Shown: one piece after another, positions 1 through 7,869 of the stretch
How positions within the stretch are numbered: position 1 is the stretch's first letter
Layout: each line of letters opens with the position of its first letter
Source of the DNA: Helicobacter muridarum
GTDB lineage: Bacteria > Campylobacterota > Campylobacteria > Campylobacterales > Helicobacteraceae
NCBI RefSeq assembly: GCF_000765805.2
Contig: NZ_JRPD02000002.1
Span: 1-64,000 of the forward strand
Reading direction: 5' to 3'
Length of the DNA: 64,000 bases
Notes under the pieces: generated by a model
The model's database searches: none
What the model was told of the DNA's origin: nothing
Seen by the model: the letters and a program-made list of their open reading frames with translations, nothing else
Position numbers and translations under genes: made by a program

Positions 1-195
1 TCCTTTTGTCTCTCTCATCTCTTGGCTATCAAGCAAGACTACATTAACCTCATTTGGATTGTTAAATAGAAAGTCCATATCGCTTTGTGAAATAGAGGAC
101 ACTTTATTTGTAGCAATCTGTGCTTCAAAGCCATCTTATATATTTTTAGCTTGTGCAAAACTTAAACTTAAAATTGAATTAATAATAATTTTCAT
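1..195 (-). pseudogene. Bacteriocin-like precursor, copy A, cut by the window edge
   Basis: The minus-strand frame starts at ATG 195 behind AGGAG with a 7-base spacer. It gives a short Sec-type signal (starting MKIIINSILS and ending SFAQA), then an in-frame TAA at 136-138, then a leader-like stretch ending DSQEMRETKG at the left edge. It is identical to the start of the copy at 3042-3335. Whether the second stop and the hydrophobic core follow cannot be seen. It may head a second cassette outside the window. I call it a pseudogene because of the TAA; programmed readthrough is possible but unsupported. Confidence 0.5.
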
Positions 196-258
196 TCAAA
201 TTCTCCTATGTGCTAATATCAAATTAAATAATTTAGATTTAGTGCCTAAAAACGATGT

Positions 259-310
259 CAATTATTTATGAAACAAATAATTGATTAAGACTTAAAATTA
301 TCAAGTCTTA
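259..310 (-). promoter_or_regulatory. Tandem inverted repeats upstream of precursor copy A
   Basis: Two dyads lie side by side: 259-283 (9-base arms CAATTATTT and AAATAATTG, 7-base spacer) and 286-310 (8-base arms TAAGACTT and AAGTCTTA, 9-base spacer). A TTGACA hexamer overlaps the inner dyad on the minus strand. They are identical to 3399-3450. Their position in front of the start at 195 suggests operator or attenuator function; the binding protein is unknown. Confidence 0.45.
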
Positions 311-655
311 CTTTATGCTAACATACGATTTTTTCAGAGTCAAGTATTTTTTAAATTTATATAAAAAAGTTATATTAAATCTAAAAATGTATAGAAATAC
401 TTTACATTTTTGTAGTTTTTAATGAATAGATGATAATTTTTTTAAATGGATTCTTAATTATTGGGAATAATGCAAATGAATGATAAAAGAGATATTTAAC
501 CCTTGAAAATGCCAAATATAATAAGTTATCAATATGTATTGTTATTGAGATAGTAAAGAATCTATATTTGCTTTACCATTGTTAGGTTTTATATAAGCGC
601 AATTGCGTCAGTAGTAAAATAGCAATTAGTTAATTATTAATCAAGCATAAAAGAG

Positions 656-1369
656 CTATTTCCCTATGGTATCTTTGATGATTTTATAAATAAACTCCAC
701 ATCGTTTTTGCCTTTCATAAAGCCATCATCTCCTTTTATTCTCATGTCATTTGGCACAATAGCCAAAACCTTGCCCGGATAATTCAAATCTTTTCGTTGG
801 TAAAACATTTCTTTAAACTTCGCAAGACTAACCCTAATATTTCCAAAACTAGGATCAGCAAGATAGACAAAATGCTTATCACTTCCCTTATACACAGTAA
901 AATGCTCATTGTCTCTTATCTTGACATAAATAATAACAGGAGTTTTAAGCATGAATAGAGATTGCATATCTAGGGCTAAGCCTATAGCCCTCATGCCCTT
1001 AGTCTTTACAAACTCGTCTATATCAAAAAACGAAAAAACTATTTCTTTTCGCAGTTCTTCATTTTTCTCAATCTCTTCTTTCATATCACTAGTAATACCC
1101 TTTGATAAGAATATGGCATCTAGTATTTCTTTCTCGCTTGTTTCTATATGGTAATAATAAGCAAGAATAGTGGCAAGAGACGCACTCCCACAACTATAGT
1201 CATATTCTTGTCTGATAAGATTCTTGTCTCTAATTTGTATCCAAGATACTATGGGCTTTTGCACATTTATAGAATCAGTGCTAATAAAAACTTCTGCCAA
1301 ACATATCCGCAAACCCAATGTGAATATAAAAAGGATAAAAAACATAAAGTGAAAAAAGACAGAATTCAT
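656..1369 (-). CDS. Secreted stand-alone C39-family (FapD-like) peptidase
   Basis: The protein has 237 aa with a signal peptide (about 1-25, ending RICLA). The C39 papain-like catalytic set is visible: Cys60 in DYSCGSASLATIL, His156 in NEHFTVY and Asp172 in LADPSFG. In classical bacteriocin systems this domain is fused to an ABC exporter and acts at the cytoplasmic side. Here it stands alone behind a signal peptide, so it should act in the periplasm, as proposed for FapD of the Pseudomonas Fap amyloid operon. Its ATG overlaps the stop of the upstream barrel gene by one base (TAATG), so the two are translationally coupled. The likely substrate is the precursor encoded at 3042-3335, which carries a double-glycine-type leader. 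Family call is confident; substrate is inference. Confidence 0.85.
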   Translation of the reverse strand: MNSVFFHFMFFILFIFTLGLRICLAEVFISTDSINVQKPIVSWIQIRDKNLIRQEYDYSCGSASLATILAYYYHIETSEKEILDAIFLSKGITSDMKEEIEKNEELRKEIVFSFFDIDEFVKTKGMRAIGLALDMQSLFMLKTPVIIYVKIRDNEHFTVYKGSDKHFVYLADPSFGNIRVSLAKFKEMFYQRKDLNYPGKVLAIVPNDMRIKGDDGFMKGKNDVEFIYKIIKDTIGK

Positions 1370-2280
1370 TAGATTCTATATGAGAAAGAAATATTTACTG
1401 AATTGCTTATATAGCTACTAGTATCAAGTCTCTCGGCACTGGTAAATAGGATTAGATTCTGCTTTATCTCATAAGCTATGCCAAAATTATATCCAAAGGA
1501 CGAACCAAGTGCTGCCACTACACGTCCATTTACAAAGTCCTGTGTGTTATATTGATATTTTATACCAAAGTTAAGCGAAATATATGGATTAACAGCAAAG
1601 TATATTGTAGGATTAAGAGAAAATATCTCGCCATTATTTATACTCAATGTCTTGAAAGAATTTTGTAGATTGATTCTAATATTGGCTTGAATGAGAAAAA
1701 CTATCGGATCTACAGTATAAAAACTTGTGAGAAATATAGAATATCCCTTGAAATATTGCAAGGAATTACTAGAGTCGTTAAATGTAGCCACATTCATAAT
1801 ATCTGTGCTAGCACCAACAAGTAGAGCTGGTGCTTTACCCTCTTTCTTAGCTTCTACTAGGAAGCCTAGATTCCAAGCTCCAAAATTACCGCTAGATTCA
1901 TTAGAAAAACTATCGCTAATATTGCGTCTGCTACGCTGATAAAAGGCATTAAGCGTGCTAAATAACTCCACTCTGTTATACACGCCATAGCGAACCATCA
2001 AAGAGAAATCAAAATAATCTTGATTAAGATTATTATAGCCACTTACAACAGGAGCATTAATAACGCTATTATTGGGCAGCATAATAGGAATGGAGGTTAA
2101 AAGCGGATTGCTGCTTTTTATATTGATATAGGTTAAAGTTGGCAATAGGCGCAACTGCCCATTCTTGCTTAGAATCTCATCAACGCCTACTGACTTTGAC
2201 TGCGCTATGCCAAGCATAGCAAGAAGTAATATAAAGATAATACCTAACTTAAAATTCAGACGCATTATAAACCATATCAT
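1369..2280 (-). CDS. Outer membrane beta-barrel, putative peptide exporter partner
   Basis: The protein has 303 aa. A signal peptide ends near GIAQS at about residue 28. A long run of alternating aromatic and hydrophobic strands follows, typical of a barrel, ending VNISFSYRI. It resembles the broad family of transporter-like barrels related to phenol-degradation MetA, to which FapF also shows likeness. The first ATG (2280) has no clear ribosome binding site; ATG 2265 (MRLNFKL) gives a better signal peptide and may be the true start. The gene follows the 236-aa barrel by 30 bases and is coupled by overlap to the C39 peptidase. The pairing suggests it exports or receives the product that the peptidase matures. 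Export function is inferred from context. Confidence 0.65.
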   Translation of the reverse strand: MIWFIMRLNFKLGIIFILLLAMLGIAQSKSVGVDEILSKNGQLRLLPTLTYINIKSSNPLLTSIPIMLPNNSVINAPVVSGYNNLNQDYFDFSLMVRYGVYNRVELFSTLNAFYQRSRRNISDSFSNESSGNFGAWNLGFLVEAKKEGKAPALLVGASTDIMNVATFNDSSNSLQYFKGYSIFLTSFYTVDPIVFLIQANIRINLQNSFKTLSINNGEIFSLNPTIYFAVNPYISLNFGIKYQYNTQDFVNGRVVAALGSSFGYNFGIAYEIKQNLILFTSAERLDTSSYISNSVNISFSYRI

Positions 2281-2310
2281 TAAGCCAGAATGCTATCAAG
2301 ATAGCTTAAA

Positions 2311-3021
2311 TTAGAAGCTAATTCCAAATTCAAGATTCCCACTCCATACTTTAGACTTTGGAAAGATATCTGCAGCACCTAGCATATAATATTTGCCTAT
2401 GGCTTTAGTATAAAATGCAATTTTGTCGCTTAGATTTATAAGCATTCCCAAGCTAGCATGAGCGATATGTCCATTACTAAGCTTATATGGTGTATTATCA
2501 ATATTATAAGAACCGCTAAATACCCAAGAGTATCCACCACCATATGTAAGCTTCATAGAGCCAAGTGGCAGCTTCCCATCTAGCTCTGCCCCAACTGTAG
2601 CTAAATGTCTACCTACACCCTTATTTCTTATAGTAAACTGATTGTCATATCCAATTATAATATTTACAAATAATGGGATATTTGTAGATAAGGTGTTAAA
2701 ACCAAACTTAAATAAAAGATCAAGATAGATTGAGCTAGCATTTGGCTTATTCATAAAGCTATTTTTATTATACCCATATCCAGCTTTGATATCCACACCA
2801 CCTTGCAATCTATCGAAAAACACATCAACGCCACCAAGCGATAAATATCCCCCCGAATATGATAGCTTGGCATTATCACCATTGCTTGTATTATAAAATC
2901 CTCCAATACCAACATAGCTATCTATAGCATAATTTTCAGTTATCTGCATAGCATTGGAACTTGTTATCATAGCTCCTAACAATGCAAGGCTAAAAGATAT
3001 TTTTAATGGTATTTTAAACAT
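2311..3021 (-). CDS. Small outer membrane beta-barrel protein of the C39 cassette
   Basis: The protein has 236 aa with a clear signal peptide (about 1-25, ending SSNA). The mature part has repeated short glycine- and aromatic-rich strands and ends LEFGISF, with the C-terminal Phe used by the BAM machinery. A very strong ribosome binding site, AGGAGGAGG, lies 8-10 bases before the ATG and just after the stop of the precursor frame, so precursor and barrel are almost certainly co-transcribed. A G6 run (2850-2855 on the plus strand) lies inside the gene but is short for phase variation. The role is unknown. It could be a second pore component, an immunity-type surface protein or an adhesin. Confidence 0.65.
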   Translation of the reverse strand: MFKIPLKISFSLALLGAMITSSNAMQITENYAIDSYVGIGGFYNTSNGDNAKLSYSGGYLSLGGVDVFFDRLQGGVDIKAGYGYNKNSFMNKPNASSIYLDLLFKFGFNTLSTNIPLFVNIIIGYDNQFTIRNKGVGRHLATVGAELDGKLPLGSMKLTYGGGYSWVFSGSYNIDNTPYKLSNGHIAHASLGMLINLSDKIAFYTKAIGKYYMLGAADIFPKSKVWSGNLEFGISF

Positions 3022-3041
3022 AATGAATCCCTCCTCCTAGT

Positions 3042-3335
3042 TTATTTAAACCATTTATTAAAAATTCCATTGCTCAACCAATTTCCAAAACCTGCTGCAA
3101 CAGGAACACCAAAAGCTAAGGCTAAGGCTGGCCAAAACTATCCTTTTGTCTCTCTCATCTCTTGGCTATCAAGCAAGACTACATTAACCTCATTTGGATT
3201 GTTAAATAGAAAGTCCATATCGCTTTGTGAAATAGAGGACACTTTATTTGTAGCAATCTGTGCTTCAAAGCCATCTTATATATTTTTAGCTTGTGCAAAA
3301 CTTAAACTTAAAATTGAATTAATAATAATTTTCAT
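3042..3335 (-). pseudogene. Bacteriocin-like precursor with Sec signal and double-glycine-type leader, two in-frame stops
   Basis: The frame starts at ATG 3335 behind AGGAG (7-base spacer) and ends at TAA 3042-3044, 97 codons. Codons 1-16 look like a short Sec signal ending FAQA. TAA stands at codon 20 (3276-3278). Codons 21-65 form a leader-like section ending LLDSQEMRETKG, much like double-glycine leaders. TAG stands at codon 66 (3138-3140). Codons 67-97 give a hydrophobic core beginning FWPALALAFG and ending FNKWFK, rich in Gly, Ala and Trp like class II bacteriocins. No frameshift is needed and the reading between stops remains peptide-like. Both stops fall near predicted processing points. 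A recently inactivated gene is the simplest reading; readthrough or base error is possible. The frame is too broken to appear as one ORF. Confidence 0.55.
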
Positions 3336-3568
3336 TCAAATTCTCCTATGTGCTAATATCAAATTAAATAATTTAGATTTAGTGCCTAAAAACGATGTCA
3401 ATTATTTATGAAACAAATAATTGATTAAGACTTAAAATTATCAAGTCTTACTTTATGCTAACATACGATTTTTTCAGAGTCAAGTATTTTTTAAATTTAT
3501 ATAAAAAAGTTATATTAAATCTAAAAATGTATAGAAATACTTTACATTTTTGTAGTTTTTAATGAATA
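3141..3568. repeat. Direct repeat, copy B (exact match to 1-428)
   Basis: This is the second copy of the 428-bp unit. It covers precursor codons 1-65 and about 233 bases upstream. After 3568 similarity decays with small indels (AT-rich tails of both copies). The two copies flank the barrel, barrel and C39 genes, so recombination between them would delete all three genes. Confidence 0.97.
3396..3450 (-). promoter_or_regulatory. TTGACA box with two tandem dyads before the precursor cassette
   Basis: On the minus strand the order is: dyad 3426-3450 (8-base arms, 9-base gap), dyad 3399-3423 (9-base arms, 7-base gap), and TTGACA at 3401-3396 overlapping the second dyad. The start codon is 61 bases further on. 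No perfect -10 box is seen at 17 bases, although AT-rich hexamers are present. The arrangement suggests a regulated promoter, with the dyads as operators. An identical set lies at 259-310. Confidence 0.45.
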
Positions 3569-3710
3569 ATGATAATTTTTTAAAGGATTTTTAATATCAT
3601 AGACTTTATATTTTTAGATTAAAGCAAAACATAAATATAGTCCCTAGCAAAATTAAGCAGCTATAATTTATGCCATAAGAATCACACAATACACAATATA
3701 AGGGATCTTT

Positions 3711-4760
3711 ATGAAAAGATATAATGATATAGAAATCCTTGACATAATGCAAAATATGCCGCTAAAAGAGCTAGGTAGATTAGCAAATGCCAAAAAAGCC
3801 GAGCTTCATCCAGATAAAATTACATCATTTATAGTTGATAGGAATATCAACTATACAAATATTTGCTGGGTTGATTGTAAATTTTGCGCATTCAAGAGGA
3901 AACTAGGAGAAGATGGGGAATATATTCTAAGTTTTAACGAAATAGATTCAAAGATTGAGGAATTAATAGCCATTGGAGGCACACAGATTTTATTTCAAGG
4001 GGGAGTGCATCCAAAACTAAAAATTGATTATTACGAGAATTTGGTAGCCCATATAGCCAATAAATATCCACAAATAACTATCCACGGGTTTTCTGCTATA
4101 GAAATAAATTTCATAGCAAAGATATCAAAACTAGATATAAAGGAAGTTTTATTGCGATTACAAAAAGCTGGATTGTCCTCTATTCCTGGTGCTGGAGCAG
4201 AGATATTAAGCGATTCTGTAAGAGATTTGATCGCACCAAAAAAGCTTTCTAGTGATGAGTGGATTAGCATACATAAGCAAGCACATGAAATAGATATGAA
4301 AAGCACGGCTACAATGATGTTTGGTAGCCTCGAGAATGACTGCGACATAGTAGAGCATTGGAGAAGAGTAAGAGATCTGCAAGATGAAACAGGGGGATTT
4401 AGAGCTTTTATATTATGGAGTTTCCAACCCGATAATACCCCCCTAAAGGCACAATATCCAAATATTCAAAAATCAAGCTCTAATCGTTATCTACGATTAT
4501 TGGCATGTTCTAGGCTATATCTTGATAATATTAGGAATATTCAAAGTAGCTGGGTTACACAAGGTAGTCATATAGGACAACTAGCACTTTTATTTGGTGC
4601 AAATGACTTAGGCAGCACAATGATGGAAGAAAATGTAGTCTCATCTGCTGGAGCTTGCAATTCTATGAATCAAGATGAGATGATAGCACTAATCAAAGAT
4701 ATAAATGAAATCCCAGCAAAACGAAATACAGCATACAATATACTAGAAACTTTTGCTTGA
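3711..4760 (+). CDS. mqnC: Cyclic dehypoxanthinyl futalosine synthase MqnC
   Basis: The 349-aa radical SAM enzyme cyclises dehypoxanthinyl futalosine in the futalosine route to menaquinone, the only respiratory quinone route of Helicobacter. The [4Fe-4S] motif C-x3-C-x2-C is visible at Cys52, Cys56 and Cys59 (CWVDCKFC). A glycine-rich segment (GGTQILFQGGVHP) and the MqnC-type ending support MqnC over the related MqnE. The start is supported by AAGGGA 5 bases before ATG. The gene stands alone between the peptide cassette and outer membrane protein genes. It is cytosolic and presumably constitutive. Confidence 0.93.
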   Translation: MKRYNDIEILDIMQNMPLKELGRLANAKKAELHPDKITSFIVDRNINYTNICWVDCKFCAFKRKLGEDGEYILSFNEIDSKIEELIAIGGTQILFQGGVHPKLKIDYYENLVAHIANKYPQITIHGFSAIEINFIAKISKLDIKEVLLRLQKAGLSSIPGAGAEILSDSVRDLIAPKKLSSDEWISIHKQAHEIDMKSTATMMFGSLENDCDIVEHWRRVRDLQDETGGFRAFILWSFQPDNTPLKAQYPNIQKSSSNRYLRLLACSRLYLDNIRNIQSSWVTQGSHIGQLALLFGANDLGSTMMEENVVSSAGACNSMNQDEMIALIKDINEIPAKRNTAYNILETFA

Positions 4761-5154
4761 GTGCGCGCTTGTCTATGTTTATGCTCAAATAATTTCATGT
4801 ATAAAAATAGACAATCTAATAAGATATTTAGTCTTTTCAAAGGCTCAATACAATAAAGCGGATTATCAAGTTTAAATTATATAACCTATTAGTTTGATAA
4901 TAGTCTGCTTATCAGAGTGATATAGCCAAATATATACTAAATAGATTAGATTAAAAGGATTAATTGCCTCTTTTTCAGCTTCAAATTAACAATGTCTATA
5001 GCCTATAACAAAACCCCACTTGTTAGCATAGGCAAAATTAAGACTAAAAACTGATACTAGAACAAGTTAATATTAGAGCAATAGCTATAGCATATTTACG
5101 ATATATGCTTATCAAAAATATGTAGTAGATATTTATTCTAATTTAAGTATATTA
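4761..5154. other. Gene-free stretch with an outer membrane protein relic
   Basis: No intact gene is visible. The left part has a loose inverted repeat (ATTATCAA with TTGATAAT, about 4864-4905) that could help end mqnC transcription. The right part (about 5000-5105) holds the decayed signal-peptide region described separately. Confidence 0.6.
5000..5105 (-). pseudogene. Relic of a paralogue of the neighbouring outer membrane protein (5' end only)
   Basis: On the minus strand this stretch aligns with the first about 30 codons of the 208-aa gene at 5155-5781. Shared bases include AACTGATACTAG against GGCTGATACTAG, and GCATAGGCAAAATTAAG against GCATAAGCAAGATTAAG. With one frame change it reads VFSLNFAYANKWGFVIGY, against LGLNLAYAGQKGGLFVGV in the intact gene. 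Stops and indels break the frame and no barrel region remains. It is probably the leftover of a tandem duplication. Confidence 0.5.
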
Positions 5155-5781
5155 CTAGAATACAAAATCTAGATTAATACCAACTTGAGCTGAAGTGCTA
5201 GTACTTAAAGATCCATTATATGTAATATTACCAAATGAAAAGCTGCCTTTCAAATCATGGTATTTAGAGGAGAATAGATACTTCCCTGCTAGCTCTATAC
5301 GAAATCTTTCGTTAATTGTCCATGAAAATCCAAGATTAAGATATGGCGATCCACGCTTTGGATCTTTGGCAGACTTAACAAAGTCTCCAAAGGCATAATT
5401 ATATCCGCCTCCAATAAAAAGCCCAAACACATTGCCAAAATTATGCAAAAAGTCAAGTCCACCACCTGCTGTCATATGTGAAAAACCACCGTTATTAACT
5501 GTAAAAGTACCTCGATTGAAATCAGCATATAATCTAAAGGCATTCTTTGGACTTAGTGCAGCTATATACCCAAGCCTAGCACCATACATATATTGACCCT
5601 TAGATTCTGTAGAGCTAGCTTTGCTAGAGGAACTGCCATTGGTTATACTTGCCTCTTGTTTAACTGTATTAAAATTAAAACCACCCGTAACTCCGACAAA
5701 AAGCCCACCCTTTTGTCCAGCATAAGCAAGATTAAGCCCTAAGGCTGATACTAGGGCAGCAGATACAATATATTTTTTCAT
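5155..5781 (-). CDS. Outer membrane beta-barrel protein
   Basis: The 208-aa protein has a clean signal peptide (MKKYIVSAALVSALG to LAYA, about 22 residues). A Ser-rich variable loop lies at about residues 46-62. Amphipathic strands and GGG turns follow, and the end NLDFVF has the C-terminal Phe of BAM substrates. Size and strands fit an eight-stranded OmpA/OmpW-like barrel. The ribosome binding site AAGGA is 6-7 bases before the ATG. It is monocistronic. A decayed copy of its 5' end lies directly downstream. Function unknown; a surface antigen or adhesin is plausible. Confidence 0.75.
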   Translation of the reverse strand: MKKYIVSAALVSALGLNLAYAGQKGGLFVGVTGGFNFNTVKQEASITNGSSSSKASSTESKGQYMYGARLGYIAALSPKNAFRLYADFNRGTFTVNNGGFSHMTAGGGLDFLHNFGNVFGLFIGGGYNYAFGDFVKSAKDPKRGSPYLNLGFSWTINERFRIELAGKYLFSSKYHDLKGSFSFGNITYNGSLSTSTSAQVGINLDFVF

Positions 5782-6136
5782 TATATATCCTTCATTAAGG
5801 TAAAATTAATATTTAGTGTTTAATAAAACACTAAATATATTTTAATAACTAAATCGGAAACAAAGTCCAAAATTTAATAAATAAAACTATATCAAAAGAA
5901 TAAAACTATATAAAGTTACAAATTTATAAAGCAATATGGCTAAATATCATTTCGAAATTTAAGGTTTTAAGGCGGATTCTTATTGCAAAAAGCCTATTCA
6001 AATTGGCATTAATGCAATTGAAACAATCATTCAGAAATATTTGATACCAAATGTATATAGCATGCTAAGTATTGCACAATCTAGCCATACTTAAGCTAGC
6101 TTAAGTATGGTAGGAGGCTTTAAAGATATATTTATA
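5782..6136. other. Intergenic region between the outer membrane protein gene and flaB
   Basis: It contains the upstream region of the outer membrane protein gene (5155-5781), including a 13-base direct repeat AATAAAACTATAT at about 5880-5915, and the palindrome downstream of flaB. No gene is seen. Confidence 0.6.
6085..6110. terminator. 26-bp perfect palindrome 3' of flaB
   Basis: The left half is CCATACTTAAGCT and the right half is its exact reverse complement. It begins 27 bases beyond the flaB stop. It would form a long stable hairpin in the flaB mRNA. A T-tract does not follow directly, so it may protect the 3' end rather than act as a strict intrinsic terminator. Confidence 0.55.
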
Positions 6137-7681
6137 TTACTGCAATAATCTCAAGACATTTTGTTGCACAGCATTTGCTTGAGCCATCGCAAAGCTTCCA
6201 GATTGAGCTAAAATATTGTGTTTAGAGAATGTTGCAGATTCTTGTGCGAAGTCTACATCTCTAATTTGACTTTCAGCTGCTTTCACATTGACTTGTGTAA
6301 TAGAGATGTTATTAATTGTAGCTACAAGTTGCATTTGCACAGAACCCATATCAGCTCGGATTTTATCAAGTTGTTTAATAGCTGATTCTGCCATATCCAT
6401 AACAACCATAGCTCCCCTCAATGATGTAACACCTGCGCCAATGCCAGCTAGATTTTGCTCGGCTTGAGCCACATTTGCATTTGCCCCACTCGCACTTGCA
6501 ATATTTGCGTCCATATTTCCACGCACAGAACGCAAATTCACTGTGTATTCTGCAATACCTTGTGCAGAATGGAATCCAACATTGCTAAAGTTAATTCCAC
6601 TTATGATAATATCTCTAGCATCAGTTCTAACAAGACTTAAACGACCCACAATAGCATGATCCTTACCATCTATACCTTTGAAGCTACCGCCACCAAATAC
6701 ATTACCTGTTTTACCATCTGTCTGAATAGAAATTGCACGACCATCTACACTTTTTAAATTTAATCTACCCTCAATATCTACATACGCCTCTACACCTGTC
6801 CTTTCTTTTATAGAGTTAAAAGCATTAATTAGCCTACCGTCAGCATCATTTTTACGCACATCATTTATCGTTCCAATGGTAGTTCCATTTACAACTAGCC
6901 CATTTACTGTTCCAGACTGAATTGGTATTTCGCCTGTCCCCAATACAGTAGCATAAGCACGCACTCCAAGCTTATCAGAGAATTTATTAATTGTATCAGC
7001 CAAAACACCTATGCCTGTCCCAGCACTAGTAGAAACTACAGCTGTTTCTAGTTTATAGTCTTTCTTGCCGTCTACTTGTTTAAACTTTAAGGCTATTTCT
7101 TTTAGGTTTTTTGCACCAGCACTAGCCAACATACCCTTTCCAGACACAGAGGAGCTCTCTAACCTAACATGCCCTATCTTGTCGGAGCTTGTTGGACTAA
7201 TAGAAGCCTTTACCGTTGTATTTGAATAAGCACCAATTTGGAATTCTTTATTTGAAAATGCACCAGAAAGCATTTGCTGTCCATTGTAACTTGTAGTATT
7301 GGCTATATTATCTAGTTCCTCCAAAAGTCTTACAATGTCATTTTGCAATGCTCTCCTTGATTCTGTCGTTTGTCCATCTTGCGCTGCTTGAATTGCTTTC
7401 ACCTTTACGGTGTCAAGAATCTTTAGTTGCTCATCCATTGCTTTATCTGCTATCTGAATCATACCAATAGCATCATTAGCATTTCCTATTGCTTGCCCAA
7501 GAGAGCTTGCCTGACTTCGTAAACTATCTGCGATTGACATACCAGAGGCATCATCTGCCGCTTTATTAATACGTAACCCAGAGCTTAATTTCTCTAAAGA
7601 ATTAGCTATTGCTCTATTGTTCTGCACACCAATAGTATGTGCATTGAGTGCTGCAATATTTGTATTTATCCTAAAACTCAT
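6137..7681 (-). CDS. flaB: Flagellin FlaB (minor, sigma-54-type flagellin)
   Basis: The 514-aa flagellin has the same length as H. pylori FlaB. The conserved N-terminal D0/D1 region ([35 protein letters not shown]) and C-terminal D0 (ending [12 protein letters not shown]) flank a variable centre. [12 protein letters not shown] and the motif [24 protein letters not shown] point to FlaB rather than FlaA, which starts MAFQVNTN. Exported unfolded by the flagellar type III apparatus and placed near the hook. AAGGA lies 7 bases before ATG. A textbook sigma-54 box lies upstream, so regulation by RpoN with FlgR is expected. Flagellins of this group are glycosylated in the central domain; that cannot be seen here. 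Confidence 0.95.
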   Translation of the reverse strand: MSFRINTNIAALNAHTIGVQNNRAIANSLEKLSSGLRINKAADDASGMSIADSLRSQASSLGQAIGNANDAIGMIQIADKAMDEQLKILDTVKVKAIQAAQDGQTTESRRALQNDIVRLLEELDNIANTTSYNGQQMLSGAFSNKEFQIGAYSNTTVKASISPTSSDKIGHVRLESSSVSGKGMLASAGAKNLKEIALKFKQVDGKKDYKLETAVVSTSAGTGIGVLADTINKFSDKLGVRAYATVLGTGEIPIQSGTVNGLVVNGTTIGTINDVRKNDADGRLINAFNSIKERTGVEAYVDIEGRLNLKSVDGRAISIQTDGKTGNVFGGGSFKGIDGKDHAIVGRLSLVRTDARDIIISGINFSNVGFHSAQGIAEYTVNLRSVRGNMDANIASASGANANVAQAEQNLAGIGAGVTSLRGAMVVMDMAESAIKQLDKIRADMGSVQMQLVATINNISITQVNVKAAESQIRDVDFAQESATFSKHNILAQSGSFAMAQANAVQQNVLRLLQ

Positions 7682-7723
7682 GTTTGCATCCTTTGCGAAA
7701 AATTTGAATACATGAGGCTCGAA

Positions 7724-7737
7724 GCAAAGTTTGTTCC
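7724..7737 (-). promoter_or_regulatory. Sigma-54 promoter of flaB
   Basis: On the minus strand the sequence GGAAC-AAACT-TTGCT has GG at 7737-7736 and GC at 7725-7724, separated by exactly 10 bases, as required for RpoN (-24/-12). It lies about 43 bases before the flaB start. H. pylori flaB is known to be RpoN-dependent. Confidence 0.88.
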
Positions 7738-7869
7738 TAAATATAAGATTCTTTGAAAATACAAAGATTACAAATGACTAAATTTTGTTACATTAAGGTA
7801 CTTGCTTGTAAAATTACTAATATATCGCTATTATTCTAAGGTATTTTTAAGACTAACCAAAGGATTATA

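Larger units (their letters stand above)
1..428. repeat. Direct repeat, copy A (exact 428 bp, continues left)
   Basis: Bases 1-428 are identical, base for base, to 3141-3568 at an offset of 3140. Weaker similarity with small indels continues to about 462. The unit holds the promoter region and the first 65 codons of the bacteriocin-like precursor gene on the minus strand. The window begins inside the repeat, so its left end is unknown. The identity of both coding and non-coding bases indicates a recent duplication or gene conversion. Confidence 0.97.

Noticed and set aside
2850-2855. G6 run in the 236-aa barrel gene as a phase-variable tract
   Set aside because: Six bases is too short for notable slippage; phase-variable homopolymers in this group are usually eight or more G/C.
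3070-3411. A plus-strand 113-aa frame over the precursor gene, with a shorter copy at 59-271
   Set aside because: It is antisense to the precursor frame, lacks a ribosome binding site and has no protein-like composition. The minus strand has AGGAG, a signal peptide and leader features.
1-3568. The direct repeats as ends of a transposon or insertion sequence
   Set aside because: They are direct, contain coding and promoter sequence, and no transposase or terminal inverted repeats lie between or beside them.
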